A stretch of DNA of 64,000 bases from Taenia hydatigena (GCA_036345935.2 JADWOT020000001.1:27542837-27606836); one strand, 5' to 3'; shown: positions 34,575 through 47,261, numbered from the stretch's first letter. The notes: generated from the sequence alone by a model not told the origin. Numbers and translations: made by a program.

Positions 34575-34907
34575 ATGCAAGATGTTGGAGTGATTCGCGG
34601 TGGCGATGGCCGTGGCGTCTCCGTCTGGGTTGTGCGATGCGGCTGTCGGCATGGGCGACAGGGTCTACTACTGCTATTATGTCTCCGTCTCTTTGTCTTC
34701 GCGAGCATGGGTGGCTGGGTGGCGGAGAAGGAGGGGAATGGCTGGGTGTGTGAAAGAGTGAAGGGGACGTTCTCTTACGACGACGACGACGACAACGAAT
34801 GGAAGCGCTGTGAGTCGGAGCTTAGTGGTGGCATCTGCGGCATATTTTGCTTCCGGAGGTATGGAAATGTTATTGCTGTGGGAGAATGGAGGTTAATTTG
34901 TTGCTGA
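34575..34907 (+). other. Unassigned frame with Asp run in unit copy 2
   Basis: A 110-codon frame containing ERVKGTFSYDDDDDNEWKR followed by a Cys/Gly stretch. The Asp run is the (GAC)n repeat that is present in all unit copies. Mirrors at 10.7, 12.4, 48.6 and 60.0 kb keep only parts of the frame. No family recognised. Confidence 0.25.
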
Positions 34908-35210
34908 CTGTATAGTTGATGAGTAGTGGTGCATCATCTCAGAGGAGGTAAGTAGTCGAGTAGGTCTCCACTGTTGGGTGTGCTGGGCGCGAACTATTGG
35001 GTGGGAGGCGGGGGACGGGTGTCGTGCTACTCCCATTACTACTGCGACTTAGTCTGAGGAGTGAGAATGGATGGAAAAGGAGTTGAAAAGGAGGGAGTGG
35101 GGAGCATCCAAGGTAGAAAGCTGAGGCGGTTTCCAACTTCACTCGGACTAATTACTACCGGGGTTGGGGTTGGGGTGAGGGTGGCTTGTACGCTGTGGCA
35201 TGCCGCTTGA

Positions 35211-35522
35211 ATGGATTTGTGGTGGTCCTTCGTGTGTGTTTCGCTCGTAGGAGGAGAAAAGGGAAGCATTGCCATCTTACGGCTGATTCTCAATGTTTCA
35301 GGTGCAATGCTAGCGGAATATCTGGGGGATGGGGAGATGGTGGGTACCCTACTGCACATCGACGATTGGTGGATGTGGTTGTACCGACTCAACCTCCTCC
35401 GCTGTGTTCTGCTTCCGCCAATACCGCTGGTGCCACTGCTGTTACTGTTTATGCGTGAACATCACCGGCGAGGGCATTGGTTCATTCATCTAACAATCCC
35501 TATCGCAACAACAGCTTCGTAA
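35211..35522 (+). other. Unassigned exon-like frame in unit copy 2
   Basis: After TTTCAG (near 35302) the frame reads AMLAEYLGDGEMVGTLL. Equivalents are at about 49170 (AILPAYLGDGVMVGTP) and, inverse, about 59380 (AMLAECLGDGEMVGTLR). Copy 4 also encodes GEDIRSFIQRFLLQQQF before a GTAAGT donor at about 59212. These may be 5' exons of the same amplified gene as the CH exon, but I cannot identify them. Confidence 0.35.
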
Positions 35523-36660
35523 GTCCTTTACATTTTTTTTAGCTGTTATCAATGGCTTCTCGCCTTTCTGCAACACGTGGCGACACAAGAGCTTCAAGTT
35601 ATTACAGACTCACTGTGGATAATGTGTTTTGTCTAAGTGTACAAGTGAATCACCCACATCAAGTTTCGTGCCTTTCTTGGATTTATGCAAAGTCTCTTTT
35701 CAGTTAACTTGCTCATTGAAGTGCAAGCACTGTTTTGACCTATGCGGGTAACCAAAACTAAACCAAAGATGATGTGCTTGTAGCGGGTTCTATCAATGTT
35801 TATTCAAAATACGGGTTTGTCTTGCGAGAAAACACGGCTGTTAAGGTGTTGTTTTTGAAGTTGTCAGGTTCCTTGTATCCTGAAAAGGTAGAAAGTGTTG
35901 GAGGAAAAGACAAAAATGTATTTTGCAGCCTTAAAGTACTAGCAGTAGTCAGTATTTGCGGTTGAACTAATCGGTGAAAAAGGCTTGAACGTATTTAAGG
36001 GTGTAAATGTTAATCCTACCAATTGTAATCAGGGAGAGAACGCCGGTTCCTCACTGATGCGAAAGCCCGACTTGCCATTAGAAAGGGCGGATCAGTAAAT
36101 ACTTTTGAGAGACTGTCGTCTTCACTTTAAAAGTCGTTGGAAAAGGAAGTGTGGCGATTAGGTCCTGTTCACAGCGATTGAATAGGTCCTTCGCAGTAGT
36201 AAGGGATGATGATTTGAAATGTACATATTTCATAGTCGCTGATGAAGACTGTTTTAGGGACTGGCCTGGTACTTTCGAGGAAACTGTGACTATAGCAACG
36301 AAGGAAACAAATTTTCTAACAGAAATGTGAAAATGCGTCTGATTTGGCTCCAACCGAGTGTGTGATCAGGGTGGCTCTGATTACAGCCAGTGCTTAAGTA
36401 GTGCTTTAGCCTCGATTTTCTAAATTGGATTTCTTGTAGAAAAAGTGGTTAGAATTGTGCAAAGTTAGTAGGGTGGAAATGTCAGTCATGAAATAATATT
36501 TTGTGTTCGTTTTTGCGGACCTACAAAGGGTAGTGGTGGGGACGTAGATTTGGTTGGAATGAGCCTCCCTTTTGGGTGTTAGGCGGATGAGAGAGTGGAA
36601 GAGGATGGGAAAGTAGTGATGTGTTCGAAGTGATGGAAATGGCGTCTTTTGCACTTGTAG

Positions 36661-36960
36661 CGAACCAAGCAGCATGAATGTGTCACGGAGTGGCCTCGTG
36701 GACACATTGAGGCGAATGCTGGAACTAATTTTCCTCCCGTATCGGCAGGCGGTGTCATTGGTGGTGGGGGTGGTGGTGGCGGTAGTGCCAGCGATCGATC
36801 CTCCTTCAACGATCTATGGATTCAACGGGCAGTCTTGAGGCGCTGCTTACCGACTCACCCACCAACCCACACTCTGCCCGATGTCGTCGAGGAAATAGGA
36901 TGTTTGGAAGAGGTGGTTGGAAGCACCCTCCCGTCTGTGCAGAAAACCACACGTGAACTT
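36661..36960 (+). pseudogene. Gly-rich exon remnant, unit copy 2
   Basis: After TTGTAG the frame reads RTKQHECVTEWPRGHIEA, then an all-Gly run, then FNDLWIQRAVLRRCLPT, and stays open through DVVEEIGCLEEVVGSTLPS. This is the most open of the four copies (others at 9290-9524, 50436-50690 and 57700-58073). Family unknown. Confidence 0.5.
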
Positions 36961-37152
36961 GTTCCCCTTCCCTGCCCTGCCCTTCCTTTCCCTCTCCCTT
37001 CTGCCGCCATCGCCGCTGCTGCTGCTCCTTATAGTAATGCGAATACTTTGGTTATTATTATTGCTGCTACCATTGATAAAGCTAAACCATTGCTACCGTT
37101 GAAACCAGTAAAGGCACCCTCCTCCCTATCTTCCTCCCCTTTGTATATGCAG

Positions 37153-37243
37153 GATGTGTTGGATATTGAGGAGTGGGGTAGAGACACCGCACCGCCATTG
37201 GATACTGTTGAGTTTATCAAAAACCTGTGGAGGAATGGGGACT
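37153..37243 (+). pseudogene. 91-nt conserved exon, unit copy 2
   Basis: ATATGCAG precedes and GTTAGT follows. The frame reads DVLDIEEWGRDTAPPL, then VEFIKNLWRNGD. Same length and borders as in the other three copies. Confidence 0.55.
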
Positions 37244-37717
37244 GTTAGTGTTGCGTTGTCCTCAACTTCGATCATTTATCGTATGTTCACAAAAGTTCTG
37301 CAAAGAATGCCTTTCTTGTGTGTGTTTTGCTGGGACCGCGCGGATCTCTTGTGCTACTTGTACAGAAGGCTAGTTGTGCATCATCCACGTAGACATTGAC
37401 AGGAGTGCAAAGTAAATGCATTCCTCTGACTAGTTCTACTGGATGACGATGCATGCTTCCACAGTACAACATTTAATGCATTAGCACCGTTGGCTCAAAC
37501 GTCCACACGCAGGTGACTGAGAGGCGCATTACTTGTCCACTTTCGAACATCATCTACTAAGTAGCATGTGCATATACACACCAACTCGAACTACTGGACA
37601 TTTCACAGTCATTGGCGCCTTGAATGTCGTTTACTTGCACGATCTTGGGTCTGCGCATGACTACTCGGACCCAATGTTAGTGGGTGGCAGTTACGCACAT
37701 TGTGGTATTCAGTGGAA

Positions 37718-37862
37718 ATGTGCTGAAGTCTCGGCTGCGTCTACTTTGCGCGCACTTTAGCTGCTCTCGGCGCAGATCTCTGTGATGTCGAAATTCCTCG
37801 ATGAGTTTGATTTCACCGTCACCAATCTCGCCGTGGACTTACGAGATGGTTTGCGTCTGGTG
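37718..37862 (+). pseudogene. ASPM-like CH exon, unit copy 2 (frameshifted)
   Basis: The second half encodes FLDEFDFTVTNLAVDLRDGL, then RLV, directly before GTAATT. This is the start of the first calponin-homology domain of abnormal spindle/ASPM proteins (human: 'DEFDFAVTNLAVDL..GVRLVR'), which bind microtubule minus ends and actin-type partners at spindle poles. Upstream the frame shifts by two missing bases between LGADLCDV and EFDF, and the VYLSRETN part is eroded. The splice donor is GTAATT instead of the GTAAGT seen in copies 1, 3 and 4. Confidence 0.75.
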
Positions 37863-39084
37863 TAATTTATCAACTGCACCTTTCTACTTATGTGATCATA
37901 AGTAGATGACGTTTTGGACTCACCCTGTGTAAGAATGCGGTTGTTTGGTCAAATAGGTTTTCTGATGGTTATTTTAACGCAAATCATCGGCCCTTGTGAT
38001 CAAACTCTGTGAGATACTGCCGTCTCACATTATCTTGTCCTCTAATTGTGCGAGTGAAGTGGAAAGTTATTTCTCCCTTGTCCAATGTCTTTGGTCTACT
38101 GCGCTTTCCCGACCGCCGATGAGACCGAGGGTGAGACTCCTTCTGTGTCGTCATCAACCGCATTAGTGTAGAATAGGCCTACTGCGTCGACTCTTTGCGT
38201 AGATGTCCTCTTTTTCTTACTACTTCAACATTTTATATCCACGCTTTCGAATAGGCTGTCGTTTCACCCGACAATTCTGGAAGAGACATTGGACTTGGCG
38301 ACAATCCACAAGTTAATTTAGTCTGAACTCGGATCTGGGAATTTATATTCGAGTGGGCGATTCCAGTCTTAATCACGAACCCTTTAACCGAGATGGATGT
38401 GAGTTGTGGTGGGGTTGGGTAGATGGATGCGGAATGTAAGGTGGATTAGTTGATGAATGGAGCAGAAACGCGTGCGCTCGGGATGCTACTGGGAGTAGTG
38501 AGGTGGTTGTGGGGCGGTTTTCTTCGGCAATAAGTCAGGCGTGTCAAATACGAGGTTGGAGGGGATTTGCTGAATGAGTCAACTGCTGGTTGATGGGAGG
38601 TTTGATGGGGCAAAAACTGGTAGGAATGTGACCTTTCCCTTCAAGACGGTGGTAGGATTCTCGATTTCTTCCGATAGTTTTGCATTCAGCAGTACACTTC
38701 TCCAATGGGTTGTGCATGCGCACGCATGACGTTGAAATGGGCTGATTGGAGGAGTTGGAATGCGAGAGTTTCTACTGTGGTGGAGGGTGATGTTGTTGGT
38801 GAGAGTAGGAAAGTCGATTTTGAGCCAAGGCGGTGGCAGAGTGAACAATGTGGGTTAAGCGGAGATCTCGGAGCTGTTGAAGTTGGTTCCTTCTCCATGA
38901 CTTTTAAGGGGAGGGTGATGCTGCATTTGAGGAACTACAAAGCGTTCTGCGAAATCAATGACTTTTATGAAAATGATTTCTCATTCAACTGTTTTCTTTC
39001 TCTTGCCCACTGCTACCTTCTTCTTTTATCTGTCCTCTGTTCGATTGGAGCTGAATTTGGAACAATTGCCATCAAGACCGCAGG

Positions 39085-39237
39085 TCAATCCGCTGAATGC
39101 CTGTGAACTACTTCTCTTAACCATTTGAGAGCACCAGCGACGGCGCCAACATCACCACCAGCAAACGCAAAAGCAAGAGGAGTGATGTTTCCTACCCATC
39201 TTCGTTCTACTGTTTCATCCCCATTTTGTATATATTT
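39085..39237 (-). other. Exon-like frame at outer edge of P1 right arm
   Basis: The minus strand reads GDETVERRWVGN, then TPLAFAFAGGDVGAVAGAL, and ends in TGA at 39087-39085. The left-arm partner near 7040-7140 shares only the GGDVGAVAGAL part, because P1 homology ends inside it. It looks somewhat like a short alpha-helical repeat, but no family can be named. Confidence 0.3.
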
Positions 39238-39364
39238 CAGTGTTATTATTATTATTGTTATTGTAATTATTATTATAAGCCCTTCCTTATTCGTGGTCTC
39301 AATGTGCCGGTGTGCAAGTGACTTGGTGGAGGTGGTGGAGTGAAGTACGCCTCCCCTTGGCAAG

Positions 39365-39515
39365 TGGTTAAGAGGGAGGGAGGGAAGGAAGGAAGGAAGG
39401 AAGGAAGGGAGGAAGGAAGGAAGGAAGGAAGGAAGGAGGGAAGGAAGGAAGGAAGGAAGGAGGGAGAGAGGGAGGGAGGGAAGGAAGGAATGAATGAAGG
39501 AAGGAAGGAAGGAGG
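39365..39515 (+). repeat. (GGAA)n microsatellite
   Basis: About 150 bp of GGAA/GGGA tetranucleotides just outside the right P1 arm. Long 'KEGRKEG' and 'LPSFLPSF' frames over it are repeat artefacts. Confidence 0.95.
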
Positions 39516-41240
39516 AGGCAGGGGCGGCATGGGAAGTGGGGTTGATGGCCCCCCAATTCCTTTGGTCTTGCAAGTGTGACACTTCTGACATGGTGCCTGA
39601 AACTGCACTTGAAATGGAATGTGGAATTAGTCTCGATTCCGATTAAGTCTATTCCATTTAATACCTTTAACACAATGGCACACTAGAGGGGTAATTAAAC
39701 TCGTAATTGAATGCATTGAATCTCAGTACTTGATTGAATGATGATGATGATGATCGCCGGTAGATAGACTGCGTGACATGAAAGGTCCGCAGAGAAGTTT
39801 GCCCCACCACCACCACCTGACTACTCTTAGCAGCACTCCAAATGCACTCATTCCTGTTCCCTTCATCAACAAATTATTCATCCACTCTGCATCCACCATT
39901 CCAAACTCATGGCAATTCACATCTCTTGCATAACGCTCTCATGGTCAGAATCGAAAGTGCTCACCAGAATGGATCTTCCTGAGTCCACATTCACCACATC
40001 TTAAGATTCTCAGGTTAAGCTGACTTGGGTATTGTCACCAAGTATAATGGCTTTTGTGAGACTGTTGAATCTTGTCTGTCACAGGAAATCATCAACTCAC
40101 GTGTAAGAACTCTCGGTTGACGAACGGAGGTCGCCATTTCAATCATGCAAGAGCAACTGCTGATCGAAAGTGCCCATAACAATCTCCGGAGGTGCGTAGG
40201 AATCAAGATCGGTTATAAAGCGTAATTGACGCAGTTAAAATCAGCGCTCTGAGGTAGTATCAACCGCAAAGACGGAGCAGGCTTACTGCAACGAGAATCG
40301 TCTCTGAGGAATGTCACTGCATAACTGGAATGAGTAGAACCTTGATTACAAGATCATTATAACATGCATACATGAGAGCTCTTCCAGAATTTCAGACAAA
40401 AGTCCTCCACAACCCAGAATCTCATTGTTATTATGTGGCTACTTGAGACACTCGTTTTCTAATCAGTCGAGCTGACATGCAAAAAATAAAAAATAACTAT
40501 TCGTATGACAGGTCTGTCCTGCAATTGTACCATTGGCTACCACTCATCCAATCAGATATTCGAGAAGTCTTTTCAGGGTCAACAAGAAATATGGCCATTT
40601 AAAAGAAATGGAACATAAAATCAGACTTCTCCCCACAAAAATCCGGCATTTACTTACAGCTATGTAGGCTGGTTTGTGGACATAAAAGTACTTCCTGAAA
40701 CTCCTCACTTTCCATTGGCTATTGACCAGCCAATCAGATGTTGGTTAGCCGAGAAGAGATTTTACAGTCGCCTTAGGGGATACCTGGATCGGCATTTTGG
40801 GGTCTGCATGAAATCATCCTAGTTCTAATCTCACAGCAAACACCCAATAGCATTGTTGTAAGTCGACAGAGCAACCCAATTCATGGTAAATGAGGTCTGG
40901 GTGCAATTTTGTATCAAGTACTAAGTTAACTTACGCTGCGAAGGATTGTCCTGACCACCACCTTTTCAATATCGAAACAAAAGCTAAGTTTGACAAGCGC
41001 AAAGCCACTTAAATAAACATTTTGCTATTCTTTTACGATTTTTAATAAGACTTTATCTGACGTCGCCCAAGCTAGCTTCTTTTGAGCAAAAAACGTAGTC
41101 CTCATGAGTTTTCCTCTGCCCCGTAGAGGTACATGTATGATTGCGTAAATGAAACGCTAGATCCAATGGCAAGTCATTGCATCTTCACTTGTGAAGGTCT
41201 TAGTACTCCTCTGAATGTAAAAATTGAAGCACTTTGCAAA
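39516..41240. other. Unassigned DNA between P1 and outer block
   Basis: No recognisable gene. Short AT-rich and ATT-rich runs. There is no homology to the corresponding position on the other side (3.4-7.06 kb), which instead carries the USP-like pseudogene. Confidence 0.5.
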
Positions 41241-42490
41241 GCCTGCTTTTATATAAAGTCGGGACTCAACGTGTGCCATATAAAGCGCATCGAGGTGAGT
41301 GAGGGAATTAGCGATCTTGTTGCGGGAAGCTAACTCCCAAAATGCGTAGGAGATAATGGGAATTAGTTGAATAAGTAAAAGAAGGAAACAGCAATTGGGT
41401 GCGGATGTAGTCCCTCTATCACCTTAGCAAGGAGCACATCAGCATTTCAGGATCTGTCGGTTGTTGCAGGTGGTGCGTAGTTACGAAAAAACTGAAGAGG
41501 ACACGAGCAATCCACTCGACTCCCACCATTACAACTTCAAGCGGTTGTGGTTTGACACCGAAGACATTTGCGTGAGTTGTGTTGGGACTCTACCACTTAA
41601 GTGAATGGAGCCACACAATCTAGCGTGTATAGGTGCATCCGAAGGGCTCATGTGAAAAATTGGAAGAAAAGGGCTCCAAGTAATCCGACTTTTTTGGCTA
41701 GAGATGTCGACGATGTTTCTGTGTTTGGGCTACGCCAACGTCAAAGTCTTACGAAACCATGCACACAGATATTGTCCCCATAGTGGCTTTGGCGAGACAC
41801 TGGGAATGAGACCCTTTGCCATGGGAGGAGCGCACCTACTTCCGCCTACAAAGGAGTCGTACCCAGGCGGATGAGTGACTAGTGGATTGTTGGGAGCCAC
41901 ACAGTCAAGCTCATCTATTTGATCGTAATGGACGCTACCAACCATTAGAAGTGATGGTCTGTCTATGCACCACAGAGAACGTAGGTAGTGTGGAATAGCT
42001 GCCAACTGCCTACAGCACCAAGGGATGAGCCCCATCAGAGCTGTTGGTCAGGTGGATGGTTCGACTGCTCAGTCACTCAACAGCTTGCGCAACGACGAGG
42101 ACCAGACTGTTACAGTGTACAAAGAATGAGAAAAGTCGAGCAGAAGGTGTATTACTAAGGTGAATGGGAAAATGAGGGAGCAGACGAGAAGACGATGTGT
42201 AGGTTTGCATGCAGTAGTAGAAACTGGAGATGGAGGTCGAGCAGGGTGTGTCGTTTCGTGTTCGTAAGCTTGGAAGTGTAGAGCTGCTAAGTCGCCGAGG
42301 TTCAATAACCTGAAATTTGTGGGCTTTACATGATCCGCTGCTCAACGGCTACAAACTCGTTGTTTTAGCCTTCATGTCATGCCAGCTATCACAAGGAGGT
42401 AGAGGGCGTAGTGACACCCCACTGGATGGAACAACTGTCGATGTGATTGATGTCCAAATCAGGTGGCAATTCCAAAGTTAGCAACTGTGA
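41240..42490 (-). repeat. Outer inverted-repeat block, right copy
   Basis: Reverse complement of about 1150-2370 plus 3290-3405, without the roughly 0.9-kb segment found at 2371-3290. A plus-strand frame at 41133-41333 (GLSTPLNVKIEALCKACFYI, then GTGAGT) overlaps its edge; no family recognised. Confidence 0.7.
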
Positions 42491-42939
42491 CACTACGTCC
42501 ACGTACACCAGGATGTACAGACATAGCAACCAAGAAGTGCCAACTCAAAATGTAGCAGAGCAATTTGTTAAAATGTCTATCTTTCGTAAAGGTGATGGAC
42601 ACATGATCAAGGTTAGCATTATGAGTGTCGACTCTAGTTAAAACGTCGTGCGTCTTCTTCCCCTTTTTTCCACATACTTTCTTTGGGGACATCAAAGGGA
42701 GTTGTCAGTGTAACAGCATCCACGCCCAATATATCGTAATTCGCCAATCACATGAGCAGCTTTACCTCCTTTTCTGTAATTGAAGAGCTTTGCACTTCCC
42801 AATTTGAGCGATACATTTGGCCTTATCACTTAGGCCTACCTTCGAAGGATGGTTGCATTCCTCGAGTCCAGGGTCAACTGTAAGTGCGCCCATTTCGCTA
42901 ATAAATCTACTGCCTTATAGTTATGACAAGAAAGGAGTG

Positions 42940-43188
42940 TGAGGTGGGGAATCGTTGGATTCGCTGGAACCCTTGCCAACTGTAAGTGTGATCATTTGCT
43001 AATAAATCTGCTGCCTTGTAGATGTGACAAGGAGGGAAGGCGAGGTGGAGAAGCACCACCGGCGCTCAGTTGGAGTTGAGGCGAGACCCTGTGGACACCA
43101 CCAACGAAAGCTACCATCGGCCTCAGTGGACCGGGAGATGACCAGTTTCGCAATATCTCCGCTTCGTACCACCGCAACCCAACGATGA
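42940..43188 (+). pseudogene. Diverged partial copy of the P2 membrane-protein gene
   Basis: WGIVGFAGTLAN precedes a perfect GTAAGT donor (42982), then a 40-bp intron ending CTTGTAG, then an Arg-rich exon (43022 onward) reading HHRRSVGVEA, then KLPSASVDRE and TSFAIS, stopping at TGA 43186-43188. It is about 80-85% similar to exons a and b at 62868-63443 and keeps their frame over about 60 codons without gaps, including silent differences. A second, shorter tandem piece of the same intron precedes it at about 42855-42930. Confidence 0.6.
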
Positions 43189-43762
43189 GGTCGCTCTTTT
43201 TTCCCTGCGCGTGGCGTTGTTGAACAATTACAGTCCAGTGACCAACAATTGCATCAGTCAAAGGTGATACAGACAAGACACTTGTAGTGCAACAGCAGCA
43301 AAGCATGGGCTTTGCACACATTACTGCTTCTTCTACTGTAGTCCTTCCAATTCGTTCTGCATTTAAGTGCTCATTTGATCACTTTCTGCAGTTACAATAA
43401 TAAACACACCCACTCCATCCACCTACACCACTGAACTAGTCGTGGCAAGGTCCATCGCCACACAGGGAAGCGCTGAGTCGACAGAAATGTCAATCAAACG
43501 AACACGCGGCAATCACCTTGGCAAGCAGCACCAGCTGTGCTCATGGAGACGACAAGTAAAAACGAGGGCCATGATTTGGATACGAAGCATATCACATTAG
43601 AAACGCATCTCACTCAATTCCTCCGATTGCAGTAAATTTTACAAAGTTATATCAGTAGATTAGCAACATCAAATGAGACAACGCACAATTTAAGCACAAA
43701 TATTTTAATGTTCGGTTTACAAATTTAACTGAGAATATTATGTGCATGCTTAGGATTGTAGT

Positions 43763-43818
43763 TGTAGTGCCCCGAGGCTCCTTCGAAGGCAAAAGAAGGC
43801 AGAATGCTAGTGTAGATC

Positions 43819-43884
<66 letters not shown>

Positions 43885-44002
43885 CGGACAGAGAGAAATA
43901 GGCCACTGCCATGGCCCGGAGGCTAGCCCACGCAGGTAGGGAAGTACGGCCATCTCTGTTACCTTGACCGAGACCGGTAGTTCCAACAAACAAAGTACTA
44001 CA
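43763..44002 (+). mobile_element. Small TG...CA element, copy c, with (AT)n expansion
   Basis: It starts TGTAGTGCCC and ends GTACTACA. The flanks are GTAGT (43758-43762) and GTCGT (44003-44007), again a 5-bp duplication with one mismatch. Its centre carries an (AT)n run at about 43820-43880, which lengthens it to 240 bp. Confidence 0.8.
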
Positions 44003-44205
44003 GTCGTGGCTAATGTAAAGAGGTACCAGCATACATGAGTTGCTCTGTTACAAAATTTGCATTGCCATCTTGCATGGACTCAATGAAGCAAACTCGAATC
44101 CCGACTACTCACAGCGCGCTGAAATGCATTTCGTGCAAATGACTTCGTCAGACTTGCTTGCATTCGTTATTAGGCCGTAGCAGATGTGTTGCAGTGCAGG
44201 AGGGA

Positions 44206-44580
44206 CTACTCTTGCCGATCGTTGCGTACGAGAGGTAGTGCGTTATGGTCATCGCTGTGCTGCGGCACACTATCCCACCCAAACCGACCATACATCACTA
44301 AAGACTTGACTTTTGCACCTAATGATGGAGCATTAACTTGAAAGAAAAATGATGCGATGAAAGAAATGTGCATGTAAGACTGGGGAGTCAGCCACACCTC
44401 TGCGTATGTGAGCATTTGGTGATTGGCCAACCACACTAGTTCATCCTGTCGCTGGTGTTGTTTCGACGCCTCCATGCGAAGTGTGCAGCATTGGAATGGC
44501 AGGGCAGACGATGTTGAAGCAGAGAGGCGAGGAGAGACGTGAGCAGAGAAGAGCACTTCGGGCGTGCGTATGTCCATCAT
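44206..44580 (-). other. Unassigned 124-codon minus-strand frame
   Basis: The frame starts at ATG ATG (44580) and contains SKQHQRQDELVWLANHQML. It lies 3' of the membrane-protein gene on the same strand, so it could be a further exon. No family recognised, and there is no partner copy because the window ends. Confidence 0.3.
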
Positions 44581-44899
44581 ATGTTTCCATTGCGGAAAGT
44601 GTATTGCATAGTCGATAGCTGGATTACTGGCTGCCTTCTTTACTCATGACTCACTAAAATTGGCATTGCTGACCAACATTTGAATGATGCCTTGTAGTTG
44701 AAGTGGTGGCATCTCGCCCACCCACTCATAAACCCGAGCGACCAGTGCTTTTCTAATTATCTTTCATCCAATTCTGCCCACATAGAAAGCGAAAAGAAGG
44801 CATTGCCATGACAAATCTGTGTTAGAACGATGCAATCATGCTATGGGGTGTGGGGAGGAGGGATAGGGAGAGAAGAAAAAGAAACAAGGCAAAGGATCC

Positions 44900-45940
44900 C
44901 TAACAACTTAAACAGCAGAAGATGCGCCATCTTCCTGCGCGTCCTCTTCTTACTCCGGGTTGGTGTTTTGGCCCTAAAAGATTAAGTGAAAAAGAGAAGG
45001 GTGAGGATGAGAAATGAGGAGGAGGAGAGCGTATGAGTATGGAGAGCTTACGGGGGTGCTGAGCATTCCACTCCCGCCACCAGCGCTCAGCTAAAAGATG
45101 GAACAAGACCATATCGACGTGGATAATGTCTGTAAATTAAGTGCTTTAAAGTGGAAATAGCGCTAATGCTACTGCTGGCTGCCCAAATAATGAGAGCAAG
45201 TCAGCTGAAAGACGTATTCTGAGTCTGCACGTAATTATGGACCAAGTGATTGAGCAGAGTAGCATGAAGTATGTCTTGATCCAGAGCCGCTATGTAACTC
45301 CTACAAAGTGATTTGATCAGTATACGGAGGCTGAGAAGGAAGGAAAGAAGGGAGCGAGACATACTTGGGTCGGTGCCTGGACACACGGCCCCAGTGGCCG
45401 GTGCAACCTCCTCGTCACGAAGGGAAGAGATTGCAAAGCTGGTTGTCTCCCGGTCCACTGAGGCCGGTGGCAATCTTCGGTGGTGGCGCCCATAGGGTCT
45501 TGCCTCAACACCAACTGAGCGCCGGTGGCGCTCCCCCACCCCACCTTCCTTCCTTGTCACATCTACAAGGCAGCAGATTTATTAGCGAAATGGAGACACA
45601 TACAGTCGACAAGGGTTCCGGCGAATCCAACGATTCCCCACATGTAAAACCATGTGAGTAGGTTCAGTGCACTGCTGCTCAAATTGAGCAGTGCGATGCT
45701 CACATACGCGAGCAGGAATACGGCGTAGAACACTCCTTCTTTCGACAACATCGCGAGTGAATCACGGAAATATGAAACTGGTGACGATGCGCTTGACAGC
45801 ACATCGATCGTTGGATCGAAGATGAAAATTTGAAATGCACGTGACAGCGTGCAATGAGTGAAGCAGACTGGTCGTAAATGACAGAGAAATGTGAGGCTTT
45901 GCGGACGAGCTGGACCAAGAGAGGTTTGACGCTTAAATAG
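44900..45940 (-). CDS. Unidentified membrane-protein-like gene, left P2 copy (exons 45940-45604, 45562-45365, 45129-45052, 44973-44900)
   Basis: Inverse copy of 62868-63908 with about 99% identity; see that entry for structure. The first exon reads LGPARPQSLTFLCHLRP, then FQIFIFDPTIDVLSSA, then two hydrophobic stretches (AVFLLAYVSIALLNL; LLTWFYMWGIVGFAGTL). Differences from the right copy are few (for example GPAR/GPDH, SSA/SNA, Y/H in the Arg-rich exon). I do not recognise the family. Confidence 0.5.
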
Positions 45941-47261
45941 CTGTAGTTAATGTAGACAGATTGAAGCACACTAAGTGACATGTTGTTAGGCTTCGAGGGT
46001 GGTTTGGACAATGCGAAAGCTAAAAGCAGAATTGAGGGGTCTTCATGGATCATGTCCGGTGGTAATGCAATAAGAGGAGTGAAGGAACAAAATGTCAGCG
46101 ATAAAGTATGAGATGATGCAGTCATCGGTAAAAGGTGTTCCGGCAACCCATTTTCTTCTCTTTGTTGAATATATGCATTCTACCCTGATATTTTACCTTC
46201 GTTTGCCTTCAAGGGAGCCTTCGAACCCCACAATAGGGAGCTGACTCGGAAGTGGGATTATGAGGCAGAGGGGAAAAAGGAAAAGAAGGAGGAGAAGGAG
46301 GAGGGACCGCAAGGACAAACTCACAAGAGTGAAAGATTATGGATGCGATTCTTAGCTCTAACATTATCTGTGGCTCATACTCTCTTAGCATTCTCATGTC
46401 CCCTGACGGAGGGAATCGAACAGTTTAGATCAATTCACACAAAAAGTAATCCTGTTAACTTGTCATGATCAACTATCTTAGCAAAATCGAACTAGTTTTC
46501 ACAATTGCATTTGGGTTATTGGCAGATCAGTTAGGTTCAGACAATTACAAGTCATGTCATGACAGCTACCACACGAGGTAGAAGGTCAGGTAGCACTCCA
46601 CTGAATGGAACAACTGCCAATAAGACTGATGCTCAAATCAGGAAGCAATTACGAAATTGTCACTTGAATCAGGAAGTAATTAAGAAGTTGGCTACTGTGC
46701 CACCGCGTCTACGTGTAGTGAGATGCGCAGGCATCGCAACTGCAAATTGCCAACTCAAAACGCAGCTTACACCCCACCAGCCAAGAAGACGTTCAACGGA
46801 ATTTCGTAGAAATGCGTATCTTTTGTAAAGGTGATTGACACATGCAAGACTATGTAAGTAGGGTCAGTCCATTGCCCCATTTGAGCAACCCGTCTATTGG
46901 CTTTGAATGTGAACTTTGCTACAAAACACATGCTTGAAGCAAATTGAAGTCTACAGCTACTTGACAAAACGACCTTGCTCGCTGTAGTTTGAACCACTTT
47001 CACGACTTGTTGGCAAACCTAATAGTATCACTATTATGCATTTATATTACTGATATGCAAATATTAACACCTTTCTCATATTGCTCACTTTGTAAATTGG
47101 AATTGGTGTGTTTGCTACTTGAATTATACGCGAAAATCGAAACTTTAAGTATTTGTCGTAATTATAATCCCAGCGTAAATGCATTAATATTTAAAATTCG
47201 TTTGTTTTACCGGACGAACTATGAACTGATTAATCGGATTTGTGCGCGACTTGCGTAAGCG

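Larger units (their letters stand above)
25243..39180 (-). repeat. P1 inverted duplication, right arm
   Basis: Reverse complement of about 7060-21736. It lacks the 1.7-kb tandem duplication of the left arm, has its own insertion of the TG...CA element at 32638-32812, keeps about 370 bp lost from the left arm near 14.6 kb, and has a 46-bp deletion inside the LITAF intron region near 27424. Confidence 0.93.

Noticed and set aside
7060..39180. Dismissing P1 as a pure assembly artefact
   Set aside because: The arms differ by substitutions, indels, an element insertion with target duplication and a tandem duplication, so they are real distinct sequences, though their joining order still needs long reads.
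39085..39237. Ankyrin-repeat call for the TPLAFAFAGGDVGAVAGAL frame
   Set aside because: One partial repeat-like stretch without the usual HLA or LL positions is not enough, and the left-arm partner does not extend it.
39340..39591. KEG-repeat and LPSF-repeat frames
   Set aside because: Direct translation of the (GGAA)n microsatellite.
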